DNA of 64,000 nucleotides from JAGWRA01 sp035534615 (GTDB lineage Bacteria; Acidobacteriota; Vicinamibacteria; Vicinamibacterales; CAVVIG01). The notes under the pieces were generated by a model, which saw only the letters and a program-made list of their open reading frames with translations, did not search any database and was not told the origin of the DNA. Both the position numbers and the translations under genes were made by a program. The stretch spans positions 58,691 to 122,690 of the forward strand of contig DATLRO010000101.1 of the NCBI GenBank assembly GCA_035534615.1, read 5' to 3'. This document shows positions 45,217 through 53,847 of this stretch, in pieces (the first letter of the stretch is position 1; each line of letters starts with the position of its first letter).

Positions 45217-45404
45217 TGTGTTCTGAACACCCTGCTTTGCGCGTGATGGTCGAGGCTCGTTTGAGCCAACGTAATGACCAAGTGAATCGCGATGCTGCGC
45301 TGTGTGCATGCCTCGGTATGAGGAAGCCTGACGCGCGGCTCTCCCAGCGGTTCCACCTGCCCTGAGCAGGTTCATCGACCTCCCCACACGGCAAAGCGGG
45401 GTCT
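45217..45404 (+). ncRNA. ssrS: 6S RNA (SsrS), predicted
   Basis: 6S RNA mimics an open promoter and binds sigma-70 RNA polymerase in stationary phase. Three features support it. The gene follows zapA, the classic ssrS location. A closing stem pairs CCTGCTTTGCGCGTG (from 45231) with CACACGGCAAAGCGGGG (to about 45401). The central GCATGCCTCGGT...GAGGAAGCCT closely matches E. coli 6S GCATGCTCGGT...GAGAAGCCT. The length, about 180-190 nt, is typical. Ends are approximate: the 5' end follows from the promoter and the 3' end from the stem. No protein-coding frame here is convincing. Confidence 0.8.
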
Positions 45405-45619
45405 CATCCGTCGCCCTCCTCTCCTCCGGTTCTCGCGGGGTGCCCCACATCCCCCGCCGTCGGCGCCTGGGTTCCGCGGCGGCCCTGGAATGGTCAGGGC
45501 CCGGGATTTTGGATAGCGAGACGCTCGTCGGTCGATGTCCGGCAGCTCGATAGGCGGGCGGCCGGTGTGCTGCAGGTGTGGCACGCGTCTGGAGCGGCGG
45601 GAAGCACGGCAGCGGCGGC

Positions 45620-46684
45620 ATGACGGAAGCGGGGTTTCACGCGGTGGGTGATCGTTCGACGGAAGCGGCAACCTCCGCCGGCCGGCGCGTCTCGGACGTC
45701 GGCGAGCAGGCCTTGATCGAACGGCTTCGTGAGCGCCTGCCGCCGCCGGCCCCCTGGGTCACGGTCGGCCCGGGCGACGATGCGGCGGTCATCGAGCCGG
45801 CCCGGAACCGCCTGGAAGTGCTGAGCTGCGATGCGCTGGTCGAGGGGGTCCACTTCGACCGGTCGTTCGTGCCGCCAGCCGCCATCGGTCACCGGGCGCT
45901 CGCGGTCAACCTCAGCGACCTGGCGGCGATGGGGGCCGAGCCGCGGGGCGCGCTGCTGTCGCTGATGCTGCCGCCCGCCATGACGCTGGCGGAGTTCGAC
46001 GGCCTGGTGGATGGATTTCTCGCCCTGGCGCGCCGCTGCCACGTGGTGCTGCTGGGCGGCAACCTGAGCCGGTCGCCCGGTCCGCTCATCGTCGACGTCA
46101 CCGTGGTGGGGGCGGTCGGCCGGCGGCAGGTCCTGCGGCGGGCCGGCGCGCGGCCGGGCGACGAGATCTGGGTTAGCGGTGTAATCGGCTCGGCGGCCGC
46201 CGGACTTCAGTCCCTTCAGGGGGGCGAAGAGACCGGTCGCGACGAAGGACTGGGGGCCTGCCAGGCGCGGTACCGCTTTCCGGAACCGCGGATCCGCCTG
46301 GGGCTGGTGCTGGGCCGTACGCACGCGGCCACCGCCTGCATGGATCTCAGCGACGGCCTGGCCGACGCGGTGACGCAGGTGGCCCGGGCCAGCGGGGTCG
46401 GGATGAGCCTCGACGCCGCGGCGGTGCCGGTGGCGGTGGCGGCGCGCGACTGGTTCATCCGGGCGGGCGCGGATCCGATCGAGGCCGCGCTGGCGGGCGG
46501 CGACGATTACGAGCTCCTGTTCACCGTCCGGCCCAGGTTTCGCGGGCGGCTTTCCGCGGCCCGGCGACAGGCCGGCGACGTGCAACTGACGCGGATCGGA
46601 GCCGTGACGGCGGGGCGAGCCGTCGTGCTGCGGCGTGGAGCCATCGATACGCCGCTGCCGGGGGGGTTCGCCCATTTCCGATGA
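45620..46684 (+). CDS. thiL: thiamine-monophosphate kinase
   Basis: ThiL phosphorylates thiamine monophosphate to the cofactor thiamine diphosphate. The 354-residue protein of the PurM/ThiL fold shows VGPGDDAAVIE, DALVEGVHFDRSF, RALAVNLSDLAAMGA, GGNLSRSPGPLIVDVTVVG, CMDLSDGLADAV and AGGDDYELLF, which are the ATP- and Mg-binding loops. The N-terminal 25 residues before GEQALIERL are not conserved, so the exact start is uncertain. No TPP riboswitch is visible upstream. Confidence 0.94.
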   Translation: MTEAGFHAVGDRSTEAATSAGRRVSDVGEQALIERLRERLPPPAPWVTVGPGDDAAVIEPARNRLEVLSCDALVEGVHFDRSFVPPAAIGHRALAVNLSDLAAMGAEPRGALLSLMLPPAMTLAEFDGLVDGFLALARRCHVVLLGGNLSRSPGPLIVDVTVVGAVGRRQVLRRAGARPGDEIWVSGVIGSAAAGLQSLQGGEETGRDEGLGACQARYRFPEPRIRLGLVLGRTHAATACMDLSDGLADAVTQVARASGVGMSLDAAAVPVAVAARDWFIRAGADPIEAALAGGDDYELLFTVRPRFRGRLSAARRQAGDVQLTRIGAVTAGRAVVLRRGAIDTPLPGGFAHFR

Positions 46685-47247
46685 TCCGCCTCACGCGCGA
46701 TGCGATCCGCCGGTGGAGCCACACGCTGCTCCACGTCGACGACACCCCTCGCCGGACCGCGGCGGCGTTCGCGCTCGGCGTGTTCTTCGGGTTTTCGCCG
46801 TTCCTGGGGCTGCACACGGCACTGGCCCTGAGTTGCGCGTTCATCTTCGATCTGAACCGCGTGGCCGTGCTGCTGGGTGTGTATGCGAATCTGCCGTGGA
46901 CGATCGCGGCCTGGTACGCGCTGACGACCGCGCTCGGGGCCGAGCTGCTGCACACGAAGATTCCGCCGGGGTTCGCCCGGCAGCTGGCCGAACTGTTCGA
47001 GCTGTCGCTGTTCCACACGGAGTTCTGGCACGGGCTGGGCGTGCTGCTCCGTCCGCTGCTCTGGCCGTACCTGGTGGGGTCGCTGATCGGTACGACCGTG
47101 CTCGCGCTCGCGACATATCCGCTCGCGGTCGCGTTCGTCGTCAACGAGCGCCGGATTCATCTGCGCCGGCGCCATTCTGAGGGAGATACGGAGACGCCCC
47201 CGCCGCACGAGGGACGCGGAAGGTCGGACGCTGCAGCCAAGCGCTGA
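46681..47247 (+). CDS. DUF2062-domain membrane protein
   Basis: This 188-residue protein has about three membrane segments. ALGVFFGFSPFLGLHTALALSCAFIFDLNRVAVLLGVYANLPWT is the DUF2062 signature, and a second hydrophobic pair lies near residues 120-160. The function is unknown. The ATG overlaps the thiL stop by four bases. The C-terminus is basic and hydrophilic. Confidence 0.88.
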   Translation: MIRLTRDAIRRWSHTLLHVDDTPRRTAAAFALGVFFGFSPFLGLHTALALSCAFIFDLNRVAVLLGVYANLPWTIAAWYALTTALGAELLHTKIPPGFARQLAELFELSLFHTEFWHGLGVLLRPLLWPYLVGSLIGTTVLALATYPLAVAFVVNERRIHLRRRHSEGDTETPPPHEGRGRSDAAAKR

Positions 47248-47270
47248 TCTTTTTCAGGAACGTGCACACC

Positions 47271-47852
47271 ATGCTTCTTTCCCATTCGACCTGGCGCAAA
47301 CTGCTGGCCACCATCATCGCCGTCGTCGGATTCGTCTGCCTCTACGAGGCGACCATCCCCGATTCGCGGTTCGCCGCCCTGCAGGCGGACAGCAGCCACC
47401 TGGCCGTCCCGCCGGAGGCGGGCGAGCAGCTGACGTTCGCCGGCACCGCCTACTGCAAGGGGACCACCACCGCGTCGGGTGTGGCGGTGCGCACCGGCGT
47501 GGCCGCCGCCGACCCGACGCTGCTGCCGGTCGGATCGGTCGTCGAGATCAATGCGCCGCTGTCGCGGTACAGCGGCATCTACACCATCCTCGACACCGGG
47601 CCGGCCGTGCAGGGCCGGCACATCGACATCTACATGTGGAGCTGCAACGACGCGCTCGTGTTCGGGCGCCGGCCGATCAAGGTCCGGGTGCTGCGGCTCG
47701 GCTGGAATCCACGCGACAGCTCGATGGCGGGGCTGGACATGCTGGGCGGCCGTCGTGATCCGCTGTCCCGGCGGGGGCTGCCCGTCCCCGCCAGGCCGTC
47801 CCGTCCGGCGCCCGCGCTGCAGGCCGACTCCTCGGTCGGCTTCACACGCTGA
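47271..47852 (+). CDS. 3D-domain (MltA C-terminal-type double-psi barrel) protein
   Basis: This 193-residue protein has one N-terminal membrane segment (LLATIIAVVGFVCLYEATI). It then has a 3D domain, FAGTAYCKGTTTASGVAVRTGVAAADPTLLPVGSVVEI...GIYTILDTGPAVQGRHIDIYM, whose three conserved aspartates are all visible. The 3D barrel occurs in lytic transglycosylases and cell-wall resuscitation factors. Here it stands alone, so a murein role is plausible but unproven. AGGAA lies 10 bases before ATG 47271, preferred over GTG 47262. Its 3' end overlaps that of the convergent ABC gene by 11 bases. Confidence 0.8.
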   Translation: MLLSHSTWRKLLATIIAVVGFVCLYEATIPDSRFAALQADSSHLAVPPEAGEQLTFAGTAYCKGTTTASGVAVRTGVAAADPTLLPVGSVVEINAPLSRYSGIYTILDTGPAVQGRHIDIYMWSCNDALVFGRRPIKVRVLRLGWNPRDSSMAGLDMLGGRRDPLSRRGLPVPARPSRPAPALQADSSVGFTR

Positions 47853-49620
47853 TCCCGCCGGAGGCCCGGCCGGCCGCGTCACGCGCGCCGGTCGCGGCCT
47901 GCGGACCGTCCTTGTATTGCAGCTGATAGAGGCGATAGTAGATGCCCCGGGCCGCCAGCAGTTCCTGGTGGCTGCCGGTTTCCCGCAGGTGTCCCTTGTG
48001 GAGCACCAGGATCTTGTCCATGTCCTGGATGGTCGACAGGCGGTGCGCGATCGCGATCGTCGTCCGGCCGGCCATCAGCGCGCGCAGCGCGTCGCGGATC
48101 ACGATCTCGGTCTCCGTGTCCACGCTCGAGGTCGCCTCGTCCAGGATGAGAATCCGCGGATCGAACGCGAGCGCGCGCGCGAACGACAGCAGCTGCTTCT
48201 GGCCCACTGACAGCGTCGCGCCGCGTTCCGCCACCGGGCTGTCCAGCCCGCCCGGCAGCCGGTCGATGAAGGCGTCGGCGTGCACGGCCCGCACGGCGCG
48301 CCTCACCGCCTCGTCGTCGATCGCGTCGTTGCCGAGCCGCACGTTGGCGCCGATCGTCCCCGAGAACAGGTGCACGTCCTGCAGCACCAGCCCGCACAGA
48401 CTTCGCAGCTCGTGCGGGTCCAGCGCCCTCACGTCGACGCCGTCGACCAGGATGCGGCCGCGGCTGACGTCGTAGAAGCGCAGCAGCAGGTTGATGATCG
48501 TGCTCTTGCCCGCGCCGGTCGCGCCGACGATGCCCACCCGCTCCCCCGGGGCGACGTCGAAGGAGATGTCGCGCAGGACGTAGTCCTCGTCGTTGTACGC
48601 GAACCACACGTGATCGAACACGAGGTGGCCGCCGGCGCCCGACGGCCGCGCCACGGGAGCCGCCGGCCGCTCGATGTGCACCGGCGCGTCGAGCAGCGTG
48701 AAGATCCGCTCCGAGGAGGCCATCGCCGACTGCAGCGTGTTGAACTTGTCCGAGATGTCGCTGATCGGGCGGAAGAACCGCTGCGCGTACAGCAGGAAGG
48801 CCACGAGCCCGCCCAGCGTCAGCGTGCCGTGCATCACGTTGCCGCCGCCGTACCAGATGATGAGCGACGCCGCCAGCGCCCCCACGAATTCGACCGCCGG
48901 GTAGAAGACGGCGTAATAGAAGATCGACGCGATGTTCGCGTCGCGGTGGTCGCGGTCGATGGCGTCGAACCGCCTGAAATTGACCGCCTCCCGGCAGAAC
49001 AGCTGCACGGTGGCCATGCCGGTGAGGTTTTCCTGCAGGAACGCGTTGATGCGCGCGATCAGCCCCCGGACCTGGCGATAGGAGCCGCGGACGTTCCGCC
49101 GGAACCACTGGGTCACGATCACGATGAGCGGCAGCACCGAGAAGGTGACCAGCGCCAGCCGCCAGTTCATCATGAGCATCACGACCATGATGCCGGCCAG
49201 CGTGAACACGTCGCCGAAGATCGCGACGATGCCGGAGGTGAACAGGTCGTTCAGAACGTCGACGTCGGTCGTCACCCGCGTCATCAGGCGTCCGACTGGA
49301 TTGCGGTCGTAGAACCGCAGGTCCAGCCGCTGGAGATGGCGGAAGATCGCCATCCGCAGATCGAACACGATCCGCTGCCCGGTCATCTGCAGCGTGTAGG
49401 TCTCGAGGTAGTCGAGGGCGAACGAGGCGACCAGAATCACCGCGTAGCAGACCGCGATCCACCGCAGGCCGGCCAGGTTGCCGGCCCGGATGTAGCGGTC
49501 GATCGCGATCTTCGTCAGGTAGGGCTGCGCCAGCTGGCCGGCGGCGCTGCCCAGGATCGCGCCGAGCGCGACGACCACCTGCAGCCAGTACGGCCGCAGG
49601 TAGCCCACGAGGCGCCGCAT
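47842..49620 (-). CDS. ABC exporter, fused permease/ATPase (second subunit of a heterodimer)
   Basis: This type I ABC exporter subunit has six membrane helices (about residues 10-300) and an ATPase domain with Walker A GATGAGKST, Walker B ILILDEATS and the switch IAHRLST. The signature loop reads LSVGQ instead of LSGGQ. From ATG 49620 it has 592 residues. The sequence upstream is open to a TAG at 49677-49675 and encodes IQEDDVVGKAYDARL, which looks like the conserved N-terminus of these exporters. AGGAG lies six bases before ATC 49665. Translation may therefore begin at a non-AUG codon. It pairs with the preceding ABC gene. Confidence 0.9.
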   Translation of the reverse strand: MRRLVGYLRPYWLQVVVALGAILGSAAGQLAQPYLTKIAIDRYIRAGNLAGLRWIAVCYAVILVASFALDYLETYTLQMTGQRIVFDLRMAIFRHLQRLDLRFYDRNPVGRLMTRVTTDVDVLNDLFTSGIVAIFGDVFTLAGIMVVMLMMNWRLALVTFSVLPLIVIVTQWFRRNVRGSYRQVRGLIARINAFLQENLTGMATVQLFCREAVNFRRFDAIDRDHRDANIASIFYYAVFYPAVEFVGALAASLIIWYGGGNVMHGTLTLGGLVAFLLYAQRFFRPISDISDKFNTLQSAMASSERIFTLLDAPVHIERPAAPVARPSGAGGHLVFDHVWFAYNDEDYVLRDISFDVAPGERVGIVGATGAGKSTIINLLLRFYDVSRGRILVDGVDVRALDPHELRSLCGLVLQDVHLFSGTIGANVRLGNDAIDDEAVRRAVRAVHADAFIDRLPGGLDSPVAERGATLSVGQKQLLSFARALAFDPRILILDEATSSVDTETEIVIRDALRALMAGRTTIAIAHRLSTIQDMDKILVLHKGHLRETGSHQELLAARGIYYRLYQLQYKDGPQAATGARDAAGRASGGISV

Positions 49621-49674
49621 GAGCCGCGCATCGTACGCCTTGCCGACGACGTCGTCTTCCTGGATGGTCCGCTC

Positions 49675-51441
49675 CTAACTCGCCGCCAGCTCGTCCTCGA
49701 GCAGCTGTTTTCGGTAGAGGTCCGCGTACTGGCCGTTCAGCGCGACCAGCTCGTCGTGCGTGCCCCGCTCGATGATCCGGCCGCCCGACAGCACGAAGAT
49801 GCGATCCGCGTCGCGGACCGTCGAGATCCGGTGCGCCACGATCAGCGAGGTCCGCTGGCGCATCACGCCGCGCAGCCGGGACAGGATTTCCTCCTCCGTA
49901 TACGTGTCGACCGCCGACAGCGCATCGTCCAGGATGAGGATCTTCGGGTCGATCATGATCGCGCGGGCCAGCGCCGTCCGCTGCTTCTGCCCTCCCGAGA
50001 GCGTCAGCCCCCGCTCGCCGACCATCGTGTCGTACCCGTGCGGAAACTCCGCGACATCCTTGTCGAGCCTCGCCACCGCCGCCGCCTGCCGCAGCGCCGC
50101 GTCGCGGTCGGGCCGCGGACCGGCGGCGTCGGCGCCGAACGCCACGTTGTCGGCCAGCGTGTCGGAAAACAGGAACGGCTCCTGCGGCACGAAGCCGATC
50201 GCTCCGCGCAGCACCGCGAGCGGGATCGCCCGCACGTCGACGCCGTCGATGAACACCGTCCCCGGCGGCGGGTCGTACAGCCGCGGCAGCAGGCTCATGA
50301 GGGTCGACTTGCCCGAGCCGGTGACGCCGACGAACGCCACCGTCTCCCCGGCGGCGATCCGGGCCGACACCTGCTCGAGCACCGGCCGGCCCTGGAACGA
50401 GAACGTCAGGTCGCGGAACTCGATGCTGCCCCGCAGATCCTCCGGCGCCAGCCGGTGCCCGTCGCCCGCGGCGTCGGCGATCCCGGGCGCCGTGTCGAGG
50501 ACCTCCAGCAGCCGCTTCCAGGAGGCCATCCCGCGCTGCAGCAGGTTCGTCACCCAGCCGAACGCGATCATCGGCCAGCTGAGCATGACCAGGTACGAGT
50601 TGAACGCGACGAACTGCCCCAGCGTGATCCGGTGCCGGATGACCGCGGCGCTGCCGAGCCACAGCACGAGCATCGCGCCCAGGCCGAGGAAGAACGTCAT
50701 GCTCGGAAAGAAGAAGCCCTGGACGGCGATCAGCCCGCGGTTGCCGTCGAAATAGGCCTGATTCGACGCCCGGAAGCGCTCGATCTCCTCCGCCTCCTGC
50801 CGGTACGCCCGGACGACCCGCACGCCCGCCAGCGACTCCTGGACGACCGCGCTCACGTCGGAGAGCTGCGCCTGAATCTTCTCGAACCGGCGGTGGATCG
50901 CGCTGCCGAAGTACTTCACCGACAGCGACGCGAACGGCAGCGGCACGAGGGCGATCAGCGTCAGCCGGGCGTCGATCGACATCATCAGCGTGAGCGCGAC
51001 GACGAGCGTCAGGGCGGTGCTCGCCGAGTACATCACCGCCGGCCCCACCATCATCCGGACCGCGTTCAGGTCGGCGGTCGCGCGCGACATCAGGTCGCCG
51101 GTCCGGTGGGCCTGGAAGTACGAGAGCGGCAGCCGCTGCAGGTGCGCGAAGAAATCGTTGCGGATCAGGTATTCCAGTTCGCGCGAGGCGCCGACGAGGA
51201 TCCGGCGCATCAGGAAACGGAAGATGCCGCCGACGAAGGCGATCCCGAGGAGCAGCACTGCGTAGTAGAAGAGCTTCGCCCGCGTCACGCCGTGGGTGGT
51301 CAAATCGTCGATCGCGTACCGCAGGACCCAGGGGGCGCTCAGCGCGACCGGCGTCGTCACCGCCGCGCAGGCGAGGCCGAGAACGAACTGGCGCCGGCAC
51401 TGGAGAAAGTAGGGCACCAGCCGGCGGACGGCGGGGCTCAT
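49675..51441 (-). CDS. ABC exporter, fused permease/ATPase (first subunit of a heterodimer)
   Basis: This 588-residue exporter half has six membrane helices, Walker A GVTGSGKST, LSGGQKQR signature, Walker B ILILDDALSAVD and VAHRIST. The Walker B ends in Asp-Asp rather than Asp-Glu, so its site is the degenerate one typical of heterodimeric exporters. I chose ATG 51441 (MSPAVRRLVPYF). The -10 TATACT ends seven bases upstream with no ribosome site, suggesting a leaderless message. The second subunit begins in the 54 bases after its stop. The cargo is unknown; lipids or drugs are usual. Confidence 0.9.
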   Translation of the reverse strand: MSPAVRRLVPYFLQCRRQFVLGLACAAVTTPVALSAPWVLRYAIDDLTTHGVTRAKLFYYAVLLLGIAFVGGIFRFLMRRILVGASRELEYLIRNDFFAHLQRLPLSYFQAHRTGDLMSRATADLNAVRMMVGPAVMYSASTALTLVVALTLMMSIDARLTLIALVPLPFASLSVKYFGSAIHRRFEKIQAQLSDVSAVVQESLAGVRVVRAYRQEAEEIERFRASNQAYFDGNRGLIAVQGFFFPSMTFFLGLGAMLVLWLGSAAVIRHRITLGQFVAFNSYLVMLSWPMIAFGWVTNLLQRGMASWKRLLEVLDTAPGIADAAGDGHRLAPEDLRGSIEFRDLTFSFQGRPVLEQVSARIAAGETVAFVGVTGSGKSTLMSLLPRLYDPPPGTVFIDGVDVRAIPLAVLRGAIGFVPQEPFLFSDTLADNVAFGADAAGPRPDRDAALRQAAAVARLDKDVAEFPHGYDTMVGERGLTLSGGQKQRTALARAIMIDPKILILDDALSAVDTYTEEEILSRLRGVMRQRTSLIVAHRISTVRDADRIFVLSGGRIIERGTHDELVALNGQYADLYRKQLLEDELAAS

Positions 51442-51447
51442 CCGACC

Positions 51448-51453
51448 AGTATA
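51448..51453 (-). promoter_or_regulatory. -10 element abutting the first ABC exporter gene
   Basis: TATACT on the minus strand ends seven bases before the ATG at 51441, so transcription would start at or next to the start codon. No -35 is evident. Confidence 0.35.
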
Positions 51454-51542
51454 GATGATGGCCTCCGCGGCCCCGGCCGCCGCGGAAGACAATTTTTTAC
51501 AAACGCGCCAAACTGTCAGTAGCGGCCGGCTGAGACCGCTGA

Positions 51543-51548
51543 TAGAAT
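51543..51548 (+). promoter_or_regulatory. -10 element abutting cstA
   Basis: TAGAAT, preceded by GA, ends seven bases before the cstA ATG at 51556, with no Shine-Dalgarno sequence between. It mirrors the arrangement of the divergent ABC gene. No -35 is clear. Confidence 0.3.
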
Positions 51549-51555
51549 CGCGCGC

Positions 51556-53379
51556 ATGCCAGCTCTATACATCGTCCTGCCGATCCTGTGCATCCTGGTG
51601 ATCGCGTACCGCTATTACAGCGCCTTCATCGCGGCCAAGGTGATGGTGCTGGACGACACGCGCATCACGCCGGCTCACAAGAACTACGACGGCCAGAACT
51701 ACTACCCGACGTCGAAGTGGGTGCTCTTCGGCCACCACTTCGCGGCGATCACCGGCGCGGGTCCGTTGATCGGCCCCGTCCTGGCCGCACAGTTCGGGTA
51801 CGCCCCCGGCTTCCTCTGGCTCATTGCCGGCGTCGTGCTGGCCGGCGGAGTGCACGATTTCGTCATCCTGTGGGCGTCGACGCGGCGGGGCGGCAAGTCG
51901 CTGGCCGAGATCGCGCGGCGGGAGATCAGCCCGTTTTCCGGCATCATGGCGGCCATCGCCATCATGTTCGTCGTCGTGATCGCGCTGGCCGGCCTGGGCC
52001 TGGTGGTCGTCAATGCGCTCTACAACAGCCCGTGGGGGACTTTCACCATTGCGGCGACGATTCCGCTGGCGATCTTCATGGGCTTCTACATGTTCCAGTG
52101 GCGCAAGGGGAAGACGACCGAGGCGACGATCATCGGCGTCATCGGCATCACCGCAGCGGTGATTCTCGGCAAGCCGCTGGCCGACTCCTCGATCGCCCCC
52201 TGGTTCACCTACGGATCCGAGACGCTCATCATCCTGATGGCGGTCTACACCTTCGCGGCCTCGGTGCTGCCGGTGTGGATGCTGCTGAACCCGCGCGGCT
52301 ATCTCTGCTCGTTCATGAAGATCGGCATCATCCTGGCCCTCGCCGGCGGCGTCATGCTGGTCAACCCGCACCTGCTCATGCCGGCGCTGACCAAGTACGA
52401 CAAGGGAGGCGGCCCGATCATCCCCGGCCCGCTCTACCCGTTCGTGTTCATCACGATCGCCTGCGGCGCGATTTCCGGCTTCCACGCGCTCATCGCCTCC
52501 GGCACGACGCCGAAGATGATCGACAAGGAGACCGACATCCGGCCGATCGGCTACCTGGCGATGCTGTGTGAAGGGCTGGTCGGCGTCATGGCGCTCACCG
52601 CCGCCTGCGTGCTCCACCCGGCCGATTACTTCGCCATCAACACCTCGCACGCGGTCTTCGCGACCCTGCACATGGTGCCGGTGAATCTGGCGCAGCTCTC
52701 CAAGGAAGTGGGCGAGACCGTGGCCGCGCGGCCCGGCGGCGCCGTCTCCCTCGCGGTCGGCATGGCGCAGGTCTTCAGTGGTCTGCCCGGCATGCGCGGG
52801 CTGATGGACTACTGGTACCACTTCGCCATCATGTTCGAGGCGCTCTTCGTGCTGACGACGCTCGACGCCGGCACGCGCGTGGGCCGGTTCCTGCTGCAGG
52901 AGTTCGGCGGGCAGCTGTATGCCCCGCTCGGCGACAGCACCTGGCTCCCCGGCTCGATCGTCACCACGCTGCTCATCGTCCTGGGCTGGGGCTACTTCAT
53001 CTGGACCGGCAGCATCAGCACGCTCTGGCCGATGTTCGGCGTCGCCAACCAGTTGCTGGCCACCGTCGCCCTCGCCATCGGCACCAGCGTCATCATCAAC
53101 ATCGGCCGGGCCAAGTACGCCTGGGTCACCGCCGGCCCGCTGGCGTTCGTCGGCGTCACCACGCTGTCGGCCGGCTGGCTGAGCATCCGCGACAACTTCG
53201 GCCCGATGGCGATCGGGACCAACCCGGCCCTGCACGTGCAGGGCTGGATCGACTCGGTCTGCACCGCCATCATGATGATCTGCGTCCTGCTCGTCCTCGG
53301 GGCGGCGCTGAACCGCTGGGTCAGGGTCTTCAGCGGGCGCGCCGAGACGCTGGCGGTCGCGGAAGCCTCCGAGGCCTGA
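51556..53379 (+). CDS. cstA: carbon starvation protein A (CstA-type pyruvate/peptide transporter)
   Basis: CstA-family proteins are large inner-membrane transporters induced by carbon starvation; studied members take up pyruvate or peptides. The 607-residue protein has well over 12 hydrophobic segments. Its core motifs are NYYPTSKWVLFGHHFAAITGAGPLIGPVLAAQFGY, GGVHDF, GFHALIASGTTPKMI and YWYHFAIMFEALFVLTTLDAGTR. The length is in the shorter CstA class. No two-component system lies next to it. A 25-codon ORF follows in place of the usual ybdD-like gene. Confidence 0.95.
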   Translation: MPALYIVLPILCILVIAYRYYSAFIAAKVMVLDDTRITPAHKNYDGQNYYPTSKWVLFGHHFAAITGAGPLIGPVLAAQFGYAPGFLWLIAGVVLAGGVHDFVILWASTRRGGKSLAEIARREISPFSGIMAAIAIMFVVVIALAGLGLVVVNALYNSPWGTFTIAATIPLAIFMGFYMFQWRKGKTTEATIIGVIGITAAVILGKPLADSSIAPWFTYGSETLIILMAVYTFAASVLPVWMLLNPRGYLCSFMKIGIILALAGGVMLVNPHLLMPALTKYDKGGGPIIPGPLYPFVFITIACGAISGFHALIASGTTPKMIDKETDIRPIGYLAMLCEGLVGVMALTAACVLHPADYFAINTSHAVFATLHMVPVNLAQLSKEVGETVAARPGGAVSLAVGMAQVFSGLPGMRGLMDYWYHFAIMFEALFVLTTLDAGTRVGRFLLQEFGGQLYAPLGDSTWLPGSIVTTLLIVLGWGYFIWTGSISTLWPMFGVANQLLATVALAIGTSVIINIGRAKYAWVTAGPLAFVGVTTLSAGWLSIRDNFGPMAIGTNPALHVQGWIDSVCTAIMMICVLLVLGAALNRWVRVFSGRAETLAVAEASEA

Positions 53380-53847
53380 GGAGCCGGGACGCGTTGCGTC
53401 GCCCCTTCGCGGGAGCATGAGACGCCGGACGGCCGGAGCCTCGAGCGGCCGGCGCCCCGCTGCCGACAGATCCGGCGCCGCACCGACAGAACCGTCGCGT
53501 CCCCGGGGGGTGGTCCGATGCAGACGATCAAGGAAGTCCTCGCCAGGATCCGGCTGTTCTTCAAGCTGCTGTACGAACTCCCGCCTTCCTGTTGAGCGAT
53601 CGACGTGCGGTCCCTGGAACGGGACCGGAATTTGCTCCATCCGCCGGACGGCAAGTAACGGTGCCGGCGGCACCGGCCGGAGTGCGCGGCAATCCGGACC
53701 TGTGCTATCCTCGACCAGCCTTCATCCCAGCGGGCTGCGGTCGAACCGACGCGCGCGACTCCCGGTCGCCGGCGTGTCGGACGGCGGCCGCGGATGCCCA
53801 GCGCATCCTGCCGATAAACCCTTCCGGGGCCTGGAAACGATTGCGCC
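53380..53847. other. intergenic region after cstA
   Basis: These 468 bases hold one possible 25-codon ORF (53518-53595) and a perfect seven-pair hairpin, CGGTGCC GGC GGCACCG, at 53659-53675 without a T-run. Other frames here carry only low-complexity arginine/alanine products and no family I know. The hairpin may end the cstA transcript. Confidence 0.5.
53518..53595 (+). CDS. possible small peptide, 25 residues
   Basis: ATG 53518 opens a 25-codon frame starting MQTIKEVLARIRLF, then FKLLYELPPSC and a TGA. The helix would be amphipathic with a hydrophobic face. GGGGGGTGG lies just upstream as a possible ribosome site. cstA is often followed by a short YbdD/YjiX gene, but this peptide does not match it. 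It may be random; only length, amphipathy and position support it. Confidence 0.3.
   Translation: MQTIKEVLARIRLFFKLLYELPPSC

Noticed and set aside
45405..45619. TPP riboswitch upstream of thiL
   Set aside because: No CUGAGA-type thi-box core is present; the region is simple GC-rich spacer after the 6S RNA.
51464..51498. Intrinsic terminator (TCCGCGG hairpin followed by six Ts) on the plus strand
   Set aside because: No plus-strand gene ends nearby; it lies in the divergent spacer before cstA, so the stem and T-run are probably coincidental, although a block on antisense transcripts cannot be excluded.
48280..51522. A 1080-codon plus-strand open frame across the ABC exporter genes
   Set aside because: It is antisense to two clear ABC exporter subunits, is rich in Arg/Asp/His/Val/Gln as expected of a GC-rich shadow frame, and has no family motif.
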